DNA from: Schlegelella_A sp038318385
Lineage (GTDB): Bacteria > Pseudomonadota > Gammaproteobacteria > Burkholderiales > Burkholderiaceae_C
Length of the DNA stretch: 64,000 bases
Assembly: GCA_038318385.1 (NCBI GenBank)
Contig: JBBQCD010000005.1
Span: 1 to 64,000, forward strand
Reading direction: 5' to 3'
The translations under genes were made by a program, and so were the position numbers. Below are positions 17,052 through 24,988 of this stretch, one piece after another. A model generated the notes under the pieces. It ran no database searches. It was not told the DNA's origin and saw nothing but the letters and a program-made list of their open reading frames with translations. Positions within the stretch are counted from its first letter, which is position 1, and each line of letters begins with the position of its first letter.

Positions 17052-17951
17052 ATGCCCGCCTCCCTCGATGGCCAGCTCGTCGTCGCGATCTCGTCGCGGG
17101 CGCTGTTCGACTTCGAGGAAGAGAACCAGCATTTCGAGGCGAACGACGACCGCGCCTACATGCAACTCCAGCTCGAGCGGCTGGATCGGGCCGCCAAGCC
17201 CGGTGTCGCCTTCTCGCTGGTGCAAAAGCTTCTGGCTTTCAATGTCCGCGAACCCAAGGTCGAGGTCGTGATCCTGTCGCGCAACGATCCGGTCTCCGGG
17301 ATGCGCGTCTTCCGCTCGGCCAAGCACTACGGCCTGATGATCCAGCGCGGCGTGTTCACGCGGGGCGAGTCGCCGTGGCGCTATCTCCAACCGCTCGCGG
17401 CCAATCTTTTCCTGTCGGCCAACGAAGCCGATGTCCGTTCTGCCCTCGAGGCCGGCGTCCCGGCGGCGCGTGTCTTCCCGCATTCGGCGCGCGCGTCCGA
17501 CGCCCATCCGAACGAGGTCCGGATCGCCTTCGACGGCGACGCCGTGCTGTTCTCGGACGAAGCCGAACGCGTCTTCCAGAGTGGCGGCCTGGACGCGTTC
17601 CAGGCGCATGAACTGGAACGCGCCGCGACGCCGCTGGCCGCCGGACCCTTCAAGCCGCTGCTGCTCGCCCTGCAACGGCTGCAACACGAACCGGCCCCGG
17701 CCATGCGCATCCGCACCGCGCTCGTCACCGCACGCAGTGCCCCCGCGCACGAGCGCGCGATCCGCACGCTGATGGAGTGGAACATCGAGGTCGACCAGGC
17801 GATGTTTCTCGGCGGCCTGGCGAAGGGCGAATTCCTGCGCGAGTTCCGGCCCGACTTCTTCTTCGACGACCAGACCGGCCACATCGAGAACGCCGCCGCG
17901 CACGTGCCGTCGGGGCACGTGGCTTCTGGGGTCAGCAACCTTTCCCGCTAG
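17052..17951 (+). CDS. Cytosolic 5'-nucleotidase (NT5C1-like family)
   Basis: 299 residues. It matches the 5'-nucleotidase family related to animal cytosolic IA enzymes: LVVAISSRALFDFEEEN at the N-terminus (HAD-like nucleophile region), VVILSRNDPVSGMRVF, ESPWRYLQPLAANLFLSANEADVRSAL, FDGDAVLFSDEAERVF (about 155-170) and LREFRPDFFFDDQTGH near the end. It would hydrolyse nucleoside monophosphates in the cytosol. It stands alone, converging on the Crp/Fnr gene. Confidence 0.88.
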   Translation: MPASLDGQLVVAISSRALFDFEEENQHFEANDDRAYMQLQLERLDRAAKPGVAFSLVQKLLAFNVREPKVEVVILSRNDPVSGMRVFRSAKHYGLMIQRGVFTRGESPWRYLQPLAANLFLSANEADVRSALEAGVPAARVFPHSARASDAHPNEVRIAFDGDAVLFSDEAERVFQSGGLDAFQAHELERAATPLAAGPFKPLLLALQRLQHEPAPAMRIRTALVTARSAPAHERAIRTLMEWNIEVDQAMFLGGLAKGEFLREFRPDFFFDDQTGHIENAAAHVPSGHVASGVSNLSR

Positions 17952-17977
17952 GGCGCAGCCGACGGCTGCGGCGTGCT

Positions 17978-18691
17978 TTACCCGACCCGGCGCAGCCCTT
18001 CGAGATCCGTCACGATCACGCCGCCGTACTCGACCCGGATCAACCCTGCCCGCTGCAACGCCTGCAGCGCTTCGTTGACCCGCTGGCGCGACAAGCCGAC
18101 GAGGTAACCGAGTTCCTTCTGCGTGATCCTCAGCAACGTGCCGACGCCCGGAAACAGCACCGGGTGGAACAGCGCGGAGAGGCTGCGGGCCACGCGGGCA
18201 TCGGGATCGGTCAGGCGGTCGATCTCGCGCGCGGCGATGAACTGCCCGAGGCGCTCGTTGAACTGCTGGACGATGAAGCGGTTGAAGGGAATGCTCCGGT
18301 CGAGCAGCCAGTGGAAGGTCTCCACGCTCAGACCTGCGACCACGCTCGGCCGCAGGGCCTCGATGTTGTAGCGGTAGGCCTCCCGCTTGATGACGGTGCC
18401 TTCGCCGAACCAGCCACCCGGCGGCAGTCCGGTGAAGGTGATCGGCACGCCCGAAGCGGTGTCGTTGCTCATCTTCAGCAGCCCCTCGATCACGCCGAAC
18501 CAGTAGGTGACGGGCCGTCCTACGCGGCAGAGCCGCTCGCCGACGTCGACCTGCACGACCTTGAGGTCCGCCTGGGCGCGGACTCGTTCATGGGGCTCGA
18601 GACGCTCCAGCCAGGGGATGTCGGCCAGTTCGAGCGGGCCCGCCGGTCGCGCGCGCTCGTGCAGGTAGGGCTTGGAAGCGACCGTCGACAT
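17978..18691 (-). CDS. Crp/Fnr-family transcriptional regulator
   Basis: 237 residues from the ATG at 18689-18691; an in-frame ATG at 18701-18703 would add four residues. It has an N-terminal cyclic-nucleotide-binding-like domain (VVQVDVGERLCRVGRPVTYWFGVIEGLLKM...GGWFGEGTVI) and a C-terminal winged helix-turn-helix (RITQKELGYLVGLSRQRVNEALQALQRAGLIRV). The cysteine set of Fnr is absent, so it is not an Fe-S oxygen sensor. Its ligand is unknown. It diverges from the tetR-mutase operon, with about 160 bases of shared control region. Confidence 0.9.
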   Translation of the reverse strand: MSTVASKPYLHERARPAGPLELADIPWLERLEPHERVRAQADLKVVQVDVGERLCRVGRPVTYWFGVIEGLLKMSNDTASGVPITFTGLPPGGWFGEGTVIKREAYRYNIEALRPSVVAGLSVETFHWLLDRSIPFNRFIVQQFNERLGQFIAAREIDRLTDPDARVARSLSALFHPVLFPGVGTLLRITQKELGYLVGLSRQRVNEALQALQRAGLIRVEYGGVIVTDLEGLRRVG

Positions 18692-18716
18692 GGGGGAGTC
18701 CATTCTGCAGCCGTAC

Positions 18717-18745
18717 TTGACCAAACAACTGTTTGTCTTTCTAAT
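18717..18745 (+). promoter_or_regulatory. Promoter with an operator-like palindrome for the tetR-mutase operon
   Basis: TTGACC (18717-18722) and TCTAAT (18740-18745) are 17 bases apart. The spacer holds a perfect 14-bp palindrome, CAAACA-AC-TGTTTG (18722-18735). A repressor bound there would block RNA polymerase, which fits autoregulation by the TetR protein; the divergent Crp/Fnr protein is the other candidate. The leader to the tetR start would be about 100 bases. Confidence 0.6.
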
Positions 18746-18853
18746 GATCCTGCCAGCTCGTGCCGAGGCACCCTGGCCGCCTTCAACTTCCTCTTCTCTC
18801 CGCCCCCGCCTGCGCCCCCTGCCGTCTTGCCACCGTCTTCCCTGTCCTTCCCC

Positions 18854-19504
18854 ATGCCCGTTTCAGCCGTCGTCGACACCGTGATCGCTCCCGCGCGCGC
18901 CGCGAAGCGCTCGTCGAGTCGATTGCCGCGCCTGCTCGACGAGGCCGCGCACGCGTTCGCGCAGCGCGGCTACGCGGCCGCGTCGGTGCGCGAGATCGTC
19001 GCGCCGGTCGGCATGCTGCCGGGTTCGCTCTACTGCCACTTCGCCACCAAGGAGGCCCTGCTGGTGGCGGTGTACCGTGAAGGCGTCGATCGCATCGGCG
19101 TGGCGGTCGACGCGGCCGTCGCCCCCTTCGACGATCCGTGGCAGCGCCTCGAAGCCGCGTGCGTGGCCCATCTCGACACCCTGCTCGACCAGAGCGACTA
19201 CTCCCAGGTCGTGATCCGGGTGCGCCCGAGCGATGCGCCGGCTGCCGAAGCCGAGCTGGTGCGCCTGCGCAACTCCTACGAAAAGCGCTACGCCCGCCTG
19301 GTGGCCGCCCTGCCGCTCGCCCGGCCCACCGATCGCAGCGCGCTGCGCCTGATGCTGCTGGGCGGGCTCAACTGGAGCCAGACCTGGTATCGACAGCGCC
19401 CCGGATCGGGGCCGGAGCGCATTGCACGGCGCTTCGTCGGGCTGCTGAAGACCAGTCTGGCCGCTGCACCGAAAGCGGCCGCATCGAGAAGGAAATCCGC
19501 ATGA
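18854..19504 (+). CDS. TetR/AcrR-family transcriptional regulator
   Basis: 216 residues. The N-terminal DNA-binding domain is recognisable (LLDEAAHAFAQRGYAAASVREIVAPVGMLPGSLYCHFATKEALLVAVYREG, about residues 27-77); the C-terminal ligand domain is variable. The gene overlaps the mutase small-subunit start by four bases, so it is the first gene of the mutase operon and probably its local repressor, releasing on a CoA ester or free acid of the pathway. Confidence 0.92.
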   Translation: MPVSAVVDTVIAPARAAKRSSSRLPRLLDEAAHAFAQRGYAAASVREIVAPVGMLPGSLYCHFATKEALLVAVYREGVDRIGVAVDAAVAPFDDPWQRLEAACVAHLDTLLDQSDYSQVVIRVRPSDAPAAEAELVRLRNSYEKRYARLVAALPLARPTDRSALRLMLLGGLNWSQTWYRQRPGSGPERIARRFVGLLKTSLAAAPKAAASRRKSA

Positions 19505-19941
19505 GCGCAGACGACAGCTTTCGCCCCCGGGTGCTGGTGACGAAGATCGGCCTGGACGGCCACGACCGCGGCAGCCGCATCGTCGCCGCGGCGTGCCGCG
19601 ATGCCGGCATGGAGGTGATCTACACGCCGCCCTGGCAGAGTGTCGCGGCGGTCGTCAAGCTCGCGCTCGAGGAGGATGTCGACGTCATCGGGATCTCCTC
19701 GCTCGCCACCGATCACCTCATCGTCCCGAAATTGATGACCGCGCTGCAGGAGGCGGGGCTCGGCAACGTCCGCGTCGTCGTCGGCGGCATCGTGCCCGAC
19801 AACGAGGAAGCGCAACTGCTGGCGGCCGGCGTGCGCGAGGTGTTTCATCCGGGCAGCACCATGGATGCGATCACCACGCGACTGCACGCCTATGCGAGCG
19901 AAGCGCGCCGTGCAGGCGCGGCGCAGGAGCAGGAACGATGA
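19501..19941 (+). CDS. B12-binding subunit of an acyl-CoA mutase
   Basis: 146 residues, a stand-alone B12-binding domain. The cobalt-coordinating motif DGHDRG is at 19-24 (Asp19-x-His21-x-x-Gly24), followed by the GISSLATDH and VVVGGIVPD nucleotide-tail motifs. In 2-hydroxyisobutyryl-CoA mutase and isobutyryl-CoA mutase this domain is also a separate small subunit. It overlaps both the tetR gene and the large-subunit gene by four bases, so the two mutase subunits are surely made together. Confidence 0.93.
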   Translation: MSADDSFRPRVLVTKIGLDGHDRGSRIVAAACRDAGMEVIYTPPWQSVAAVVKLALEEDVDVIGISSLATDHLIVPKLMTALQEAGLGNVRVVVGGIVPDNEEAQLLAAGVREVFHPGSTMDAITTRLHAYASEARRAGAAQEQER

Positions 19942-21626
19942 ACAAGCCGATGTCCGACAACCTGCTGGCCGCCACCGCCGACGATTCCGCACGATCCCTG
20001 TGGGAGCGCGACTATCGCGCGAGCGTCGGCACCGATCGACCCATCGAGAACGTCTCCGGAATTCCCGTCCGCCCGCTCTACACGCCGCAGGACTGGAGCG
20101 CCTACGGCTCGCCCGATCCGCTCGGCTATCCGGGCCAGGCCGACTACACCCGAGGCATCTACGCGACGATGCACCGCGGCCGCACCTGGACGCAGCGCCA
20201 GCTCATCGGCCTGGGCACGCCGGCCGACTACAACGAGCGCCTGCTCGGCCTGCTCGATCGCGGCGCCACCGCGGTCTCGCTCATCCCGTGCAACTCGGTC
20301 TACCGCGGCTTCGACATGGACTCGGTCGAGCCCGAGCTGCTCGGCACCTGCGGCGTCGTCGTCAACAACGTCGAGCACATGGACCGCTGCCTGGAGGGCG
20401 TGGACGTCGGCAAGGTGTCGTGCGCCCTGAACGATCCCTCGCCCTTCACCTTGCTCGCCTTCATGCTGGTCGCGGCGGAGCGTCGGGGCGTCGACTGGAA
20501 GACGGTGTCCGGCACGTCGAACCAGAGCGACTACTTGTCGCACTACGTCGCCAACCACATGTTCTACCGGCTCTCGCTGCCGGGCGCCCGGCGCGTGCTG
20601 ATGGACCACATCGCCTGGTGCCGCGAGTTCGCACCCCGCTGGAACCCGATGTCGGTCGTCGGCCAGCACATGCAGCAGGCCGGCGCGACACCGGCCGAAG
20701 CCATGGCCTTCACCCTGTCGAGCGCGGTGCAGAACGCCGAGGATTGCCTGGCGCGCGGCATGGATCCGGACGAGTTCCTGCCGCGCTTCACGTTCTTCTT
20801 CGACATCTCGATGAGCTTCTTCGAGGAGGTCGCCAAGTTCCGCGCGGGTCGCCGGCTGTGGGCGCGGCTGGCGCGCGAGCGCCTCGGCGCCAAGGACCCG
20901 CGCGCCTGGCGCTTCAAGTTCCACGGCCAGACCTCGGGCGTCGACCTGACGCGCCAGCAGCCGCTGAACAACATCGCCCGTGTCACGGCGCAGGCGATGG
21001 CGGGCATCTTCGGCGGGCTGCAGTCGCTGCACACCGATTCCTACGACGAGGTCTACTCCACACCGAGCGAAGCCGGGGCGCGCATCGCGGTGGCGACACA
21101 GAACATCCTGCGCGAGGAGGCCCACCTCACCGACGTCATCGACCCGCTCGGCGGGTCCTTCTACGTCGAGGCCCTGACCGACGAGATGGAGCGCAAGATC
21201 GTCGCCATCATGCGGATCGTCGACGACGCCGGCGGCATGTACAAGGCGGTCGAGTCCGGGCTGGTGCAGCGCATGATCGGGGCTTCGGCCATGCGCAGCC
21301 AGACGCAGGCCGACGCCGGCGAGAAGGTGATCGTCGGCGTCAACAAGTACCAGGCCGAAGACGACCGCACTTCACGCCCGGCGGTCGAGCGTCCGGACGC
21401 CGCCGCGATGAGCCGCCATCTCGAAGACTTTGCGGCGATGAAGCGCGCCCGCTCCGGTGCCGCGGTTGCGAGCGCGCTCGACGCCCTGACGCGCTGTGCG
21501 GAGAGCGCCGACGGCAACGTCTTCGGCGCCGTGGTCGATGCCGCGCGCGCCGGCCTGACGAACGAGGAGATCTGCGGACGCCTGCGACGCGATCTCGGCT
21601 TCGGCCAGCCGCTTCTGGTGGTGTGA
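19938..21626 (+). CDS. Large subunit of an adenosylcobalamin-dependent acyl-CoA mutase of unknown substrate
   Basis: 562 residues with the substrate-binding TIM barrel of the methylmalonyl-CoA mutase family and no B12 domain of its own. Conserved are the RTWTQRQ strand (82-88), the catalytic His in VVGQHMQQAG, AKFRAGRRLWAR, GGLQSLHTDSYDE and DPLGGSFYVE. The two residues that set substrate choice differ. The position of methylmalonyl-CoA mutase Tyr89 is Leu89, and that of the carboxylate-binding Arg207 is Asn206. The usual FD.PT loop reads LIPCNSV (115-121). It is therefore unlikely to act on methylmalonyl-CoA. Isobutyryl-, 2-hydroxyisobutyryl- or pivalyl-type substrates, or something new, are possible. 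Confidence 0.9.
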   Translation: MNKPMSDNLLAATADDSARSLWERDYRASVGTDRPIENVSGIPVRPLYTPQDWSAYGSPDPLGYPGQADYTRGIYATMHRGRTWTQRQLIGLGTPADYNERLLGLLDRGATAVSLIPCNSVYRGFDMDSVEPELLGTCGVVVNNVEHMDRCLEGVDVGKVSCALNDPSPFTLLAFMLVAAERRGVDWKTVSGTSNQSDYLSHYVANHMFYRLSLPGARRVLMDHIAWCREFAPRWNPMSVVGQHMQQAGATPAEAMAFTLSSAVQNAEDCLARGMDPDEFLPRFTFFFDISMSFFEEVAKFRAGRRLWARLARERLGAKDPRAWRFKFHGQTSGVDLTRQQPLNNIARVTAQAMAGIFGGLQSLHTDSYDEVYSTPSEAGARIAVATQNILREEAHLTDVIDPLGGSFYVEALTDEMERKIVAIMRIVDDAGGMYKAVESGLVQRMIGASAMRSQTQADAGEKVIVGVNKYQAEDDRTSRPAVERPDAAAMSRHLEDFAAMKRARSGAAVASALDALTRCAESADGNVFGAVVDAARAGLTNEEICGRLRRDLGFGQPLLVV

Positions 21627-22915
21627 CGGTGGCCACCCCGACGCCGGCGACGCGACTCGCCGAACGCGCGGTGGCGGGCGACCGGGGTGCGCTCGCCCGG
21701 CTGCTGACCTGGATCGACGACGATGCGCCCGGGGCGCGCGCTGCAGCAGCGCAACTGGCGGGTCTCGCGGCGCGGGCCTGGGTCGTCGGCATCACCGGCG
21801 TGCCGGGGAGCGGCAAGTCGACGCTCGTCGATGCGCTCCTCGGCGACTGGCTGGGCAAGGGACTTTCGGTCGCCGTGATCGCGATAGACCCCTCGAGTCC
21901 GATCACCGGCGGCGCGGTCCTCGGCGACCGGATCCGGATGGGGGCGCACGCCGCGCATCCGAACGCGTTCATCCGCTCGTTCTCGGCACGCGGTGAACTC
22001 GGTGGGCTCTCGCGCGCGACGCGCGCCGCGGTCGACACCTTCGATGCGGCGGGGTTCGACCGCATCGTCGTCGAGACCGTCGGCACCGGCCAGTCGGAAA
22101 CCGCGATCGTGGCGCTGGCCGACACCCGTGTCGTCGTCTGCCCGCCGGGGCTCGGCGACGACGTCCAGGCGATCAAGGCCGGCACGCTCGAGATTGCCGA
22201 CGTGCTGGCGATCAGCAAGGGCGACCTGCCGCTGGCCGAGCAGACCGCACGCGAGATGCGCGAGATGCTGGGCCTGCGCCGCTCGGGCGCAGCCGGCGAA
22301 TGGCAACCACGGGTCCAGGTGGTCAGCGCGCTGACGGCGCACGGCCTGGAGGAACTGCTCGCCGCCCTGGATGCCCATCGCTCGGCATGCGGCGTGGGTC
22401 GGCGGCGTGCGGCGCCGGCACCGGCCGCGCCACCGGCCCATGCCTCGGCACGTGCGGCGCCATCCGCAACGCCGCTGCCCGTCACCACGGCCTCCGGGCG
22501 GGATGGCGCCGAGCGACTGGCTGAACGGGTGGCGCGCGACGGCCTCTGCACGACGCTGGGCATCCGGCTCGTCAGTGGCGGCGCCGGCCGGGCCGAGGTC
22601 GAGATGCCGGTCGACGCGCGCCATCTCAACTTCAACGGCGCCTGTCACGGCGGCGCGATCTTCGCGCTCGCCGACACAGCCTTCGGGCTGGCGTCGAACT
22701 CCCACGGCCCGGTTGCGGTCGGCATCGACGCCCACATCACCTTCCAGGCTGGGGTGCGTCCCGGCGACACCCTCGTCGCTCGCGCGAGCGAGGTCCAGCG
22801 AGGCCGCCGCATCGGCGTCTACCGGATCGAGGTGATTCGTCGTGCAGCCGAAGGGGACGACGGGGGAGACAGCCTCGTCTCCGGCTTCACCGGAACCGTC
22901 TACGTGAAAGGCTGA
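21623..22915 (+). CDS. MeaB-type GTPase fused to a PaaI-like hotdog thioesterase
   Basis: 430 residues. Residues 1-255 are a MeaB/ArgK G3E GTPase, the chaperone that loads and protects adenosylcobalamin in acyl-CoA mutases: Walker A GVPGSGKST (59-67), VIAIDPSSPITGGAVLGDRIRM (85-106), VVETVGTGQSE (149-159), and SKGD (198-201) in place of the usual NKxD. A Pro/Ala-rich linker (about 262-290) leads to a hotdog domain (about 295-430) with LNFNGACHGGAIFALADTAFG, the PaaI-type acyl-CoA thioesterase active site (Asp351). The dimerisation arm normally at the MeaB C-terminus appears to be replaced. The GTG at 21623 overlaps the mutase stop (GTGA); a GTG at 21629 is the alternative. Confidence 0.9.
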   Translation: MTVATPTPATRLAERAVAGDRGALARLLTWIDDDAPGARAAAAQLAGLAARAWVVGITGVPGSGKSTLVDALLGDWLGKGLSVAVIAIDPSSPITGGAVLGDRIRMGAHAAHPNAFIRSFSARGELGGLSRATRAAVDTFDAAGFDRIVVETVGTGQSETAIVALADTRVVVCPPGLGDDVQAIKAGTLEIADVLAISKGDLPLAEQTAREMREMLGLRRSGAAGEWQPRVQVVSALTAHGLEELLAALDAHRSACGVGRRRAAPAPAAPPAHASARAAPSATPLPVTTASGRDGAERLAERVARDGLCTTLGIRLVSGGAGRAEVEMPVDARHLNFNGACHGGAIFALADTAFGLASNSHGPVAVGIDAHITFQAGVRPGDTLVARASEVQRGRRIGVYRIEVIRRAAEGDDGGDSLVSGFTGTVYVKG

Positions 22916-22992
22916 GGCCCCGGCAGCGCTGGCCTGCGTCCGGAAAGTCCGCCGAAAGCCAAGGGATAGACCCGAGGGGAGTGTCCCGTAGA

Positions 22993-23010
22993 TTGTCGTC
23001 AGAACGACAA
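22993..23010. promoter_or_regulatory. Operator-like palindrome upstream of the acyl-CoA ligase
   Basis: TTGTCGT (22993-22999) and ACGACAA (23004-23010) form a perfect 7-bp inverted repeat around CAGA, 31 bases before the ligase start. It sits in the 126-base gap between the mutase operon and the ligase-liv operon. It differs from the palindrome at 18722-18735, so a different regulator may bind. Confidence 0.45.
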
Positions 23011-23041
23011 CTCGACGTCAAAATGTTCCTACAGTGACCGG

Positions 23042-24988
23042 GTGCGGACCACCTTTCCACAGCTGCTGCTCGACCATGCCGCGCAACGTCCGGATGCGCC
23101 GGCGCTGCGCGAGAAGGAATTCGGCATCTGGCAGTCCCAGACCTGGAGCGCGCTGGCCACGCTCGTCCGGGCCCTCGCCTGCGGCCTGGCGGAAGCCGGC
23201 CTGCAGCGCGGCCAGCACATCGTCATCGTCGGCGAGAACCGGCCGCGCCTCTATGCCTCGATGCTCGCGGCGCAGGCGCTCGGCGCGGTGCCGGTGCCGC
23301 TTTACCAGGACTCTGGCGCCGCCGAATACGCCTTCCCGATCGTCAACGCCGAAGTCGCCTTCGCGATCGTCGAGGACCAGGAGCAGGTCGACAAGATGCT
23401 CGAGGTCCGCGGCGACTGCCCCGCTCTCGTGCGCATCTGGTTCGACGATCCGCGCGGGTTGCGCGACTACCAGGAGGACGGTCTCGATGCGCTCGACGCC
23501 CTGGTCGACTTCGGTCGCGCCTACGACGCCGCCCACGCCGGCTTCTACGAGCGCGAAGTCGCGCAGACTCGTCCCGACGACGTCGCCGCGATGTTCTTCA
23601 CGTCGGGCACCACCGGCAACCCCAAGGGCGTGGTCCACACCCATGCGACCTTGATCGATCGCGCCGCCGCCGGGGCCCGCTTCGACAAGCTCACCGCGGA
23701 CGACGAAGTCCTCGCCTACCTGCCGCCGGCCTGGATCGGCCAGAACATCTTTTCCTTCGCCCAGTGGCTGGTGTGCGGCTACGTCGTCAACTGCCCCGAG
23801 TCGGCGGAGACCGTCTCGATCGACCTGAACGAAGTCGGGCCGACGTACTACTTCGCTCCGCCGCGCGTCTTCGAGGGCCTCCTGACCAGCGTGATGATCC
23901 GGATGGAAGACGCGGGACGGATCAAGAAGTGGCTCTTCGACCGCGCCATGGCGCTCGCCCGCCGCGTCGGCCCGGCGCGCATGGACGGCAAGCCGGTCGG
24001 CGCCTTCGACCGGCTCGCCTACGCCCTCGGCAACCTGCTGATCTACGCGCCGCTGCGCAACACGCTCGGCTTCTCGCGGGTCCGCGTCGCCTACACCGCG
24101 GGGGAGGCGATCGGGCCGGATCTGTTCACGTTCTACCGCTCCATCGGCATCAACCTGAAGCAGCTCTACGGCTCGACCGAGACCGCGGTGTTCGTCTGCC
24201 TGCAACCCGACCACGAGGCGCGCGCCGACACCGTCGGCGTGCCGATCGAGGGTGTCGAGATCCGTCTCACCGACGCCGGCGAGGTCCTCGTCAAGTCGCC
24301 CGGGCTGCTGAAGGAGTACTACAAGAACCCGGCGGCCACCGCCGAGGTCCTGAGCGCCGACGGCTGGTACTCCACCGGCGATGCGGGCTTCATCGACGCC
24401 GGCGGCCACCTGAAGATCATCGACCGCGCCAAGGACGTGGGGCGCATCGTCGGCGGGGCGAACGACGGCGCGCTGTTCGCTCCCAAGTACGTCGAGAACA
24501 AGCTGAAGTTCTTTCCGTACATCAAGGAGGCAGTCGCCTTCGGCGACCGGCGCGACCGGGTCTGCGCCTTCATCAACATCGACATGGCCGCGGTCGGCAA
24601 CTGGGCCGAGAAGCGCAACCTGCCGTACGGCGGCTACGCCGAGCTGTCGCAAAAGCCCGAGGTGGCCGAGCTGATCCGCGACTGCGTGCAGAAGGTCAAC
24701 GCCGACCTGGCCGCGGACGCGCGCCTGGCCGGCAGCCAGATCAGCCGCTTCCTCGTCCTGCACAAGGAACTCGACGCCGACGACGGCGAGCTCACCCGGA
24801 CCCGCAAGGTCAAGCGCGGCTACATCGGCGAGCGCTACCAGGTGCTGGTCGACGCCCTCTACGACGGTCGCGACCACCAGTACGTCGAGACCGAGATGCG
24901 GTTCGAGGACGGTCGCCAGGGCAAGGTGTCCGCGGACCTGCGGATCGTCGACGTCGACGTCTATCCCGCCGTGCGGAGCGCGGCATGA
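23042..24988 (+). CDS. Long-chain-type acyl-CoA ligase (AMP-forming)
   Basis: 648 residues, GTG start. It belongs to the FadD15-like branch of the adenylate-forming superfamily, which activates a carboxylic acid through an acyl-AMP to the CoA ester. P-loop FFTSGTTGNPKG is near residue 188, LYGSTET near 378, and the hinge motif WYSTGDAGFIDAGGHLKIIDRAKD near 440-463. This branch is common in Liv-transporter operons of betaproteobacteria. It overlaps the livG-like gene by four bases and likely activates the acid brought in by that transporter. Confidence 0.92.
   Translation: MRTTFPQLLLDHAAQRPDAPALREKEFGIWQSQTWSALATLVRALACGLAEAGLQRGQHIVIVGENRPRLYASMLAAQALGAVPVPLYQDSGAAEYAFPIVNAEVAFAIVEDQEQVDKMLEVRGDCPALVRIWFDDPRGLRDYQEDGLDALDALVDFGRAYDAAHAGFYEREVAQTRPDDVAAMFFTSGTTGNPKGVVHTHATLIDRAAAGARFDKLTADDEVLAYLPPAWIGQNIFSFAQWLVCGYVVNCPESAETVSIDLNEVGPTYYFAPPRVFEGLLTSVMIRMEDAGRIKKWLFDRAMALARRVGPARMDGKPVGAFDRLAYALGNLLIYAPLRNTLGFSRVRVAYTAGEAIGPDLFTFYRSIGINLKQLYGSTETAVFVCLQPDHEARADTVGVPIEGVEIRLTDAGEVLVKSPGLLKEYYKNPAATAEVLSADGWYSTGDAGFIDAGGHLKIIDRAKDVGRIVGGANDGALFAPKYVENKLKFFPYIKEAVAFGDRRDRVCAFINIDMAAVGNWAEKRNLPYGGYAELSQKPEVAELIRDCVQKVNADLAADARLAGSQISRFLVLHKELDADDGELTRTRKVKRGYIGERYQVLVDALYDGRDHQYVETEMRFEDGRQGKVSADLRIVDVDVYPAVRSAA

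Noticed and set aside
18760..19080. Frame upstream of and overlapping tetR
   Set aside because: It has no motifs, whereas the tetR frame has a clear helix-turn-helix and a proper start at 18854.
19938..21626. Annotation as methylmalonyl-CoA mutase
   Set aside because: The residues that bind the methylmalonyl carboxylate (Arg207) and stack on the substrate (Tyr89) are Asn and Leu here.
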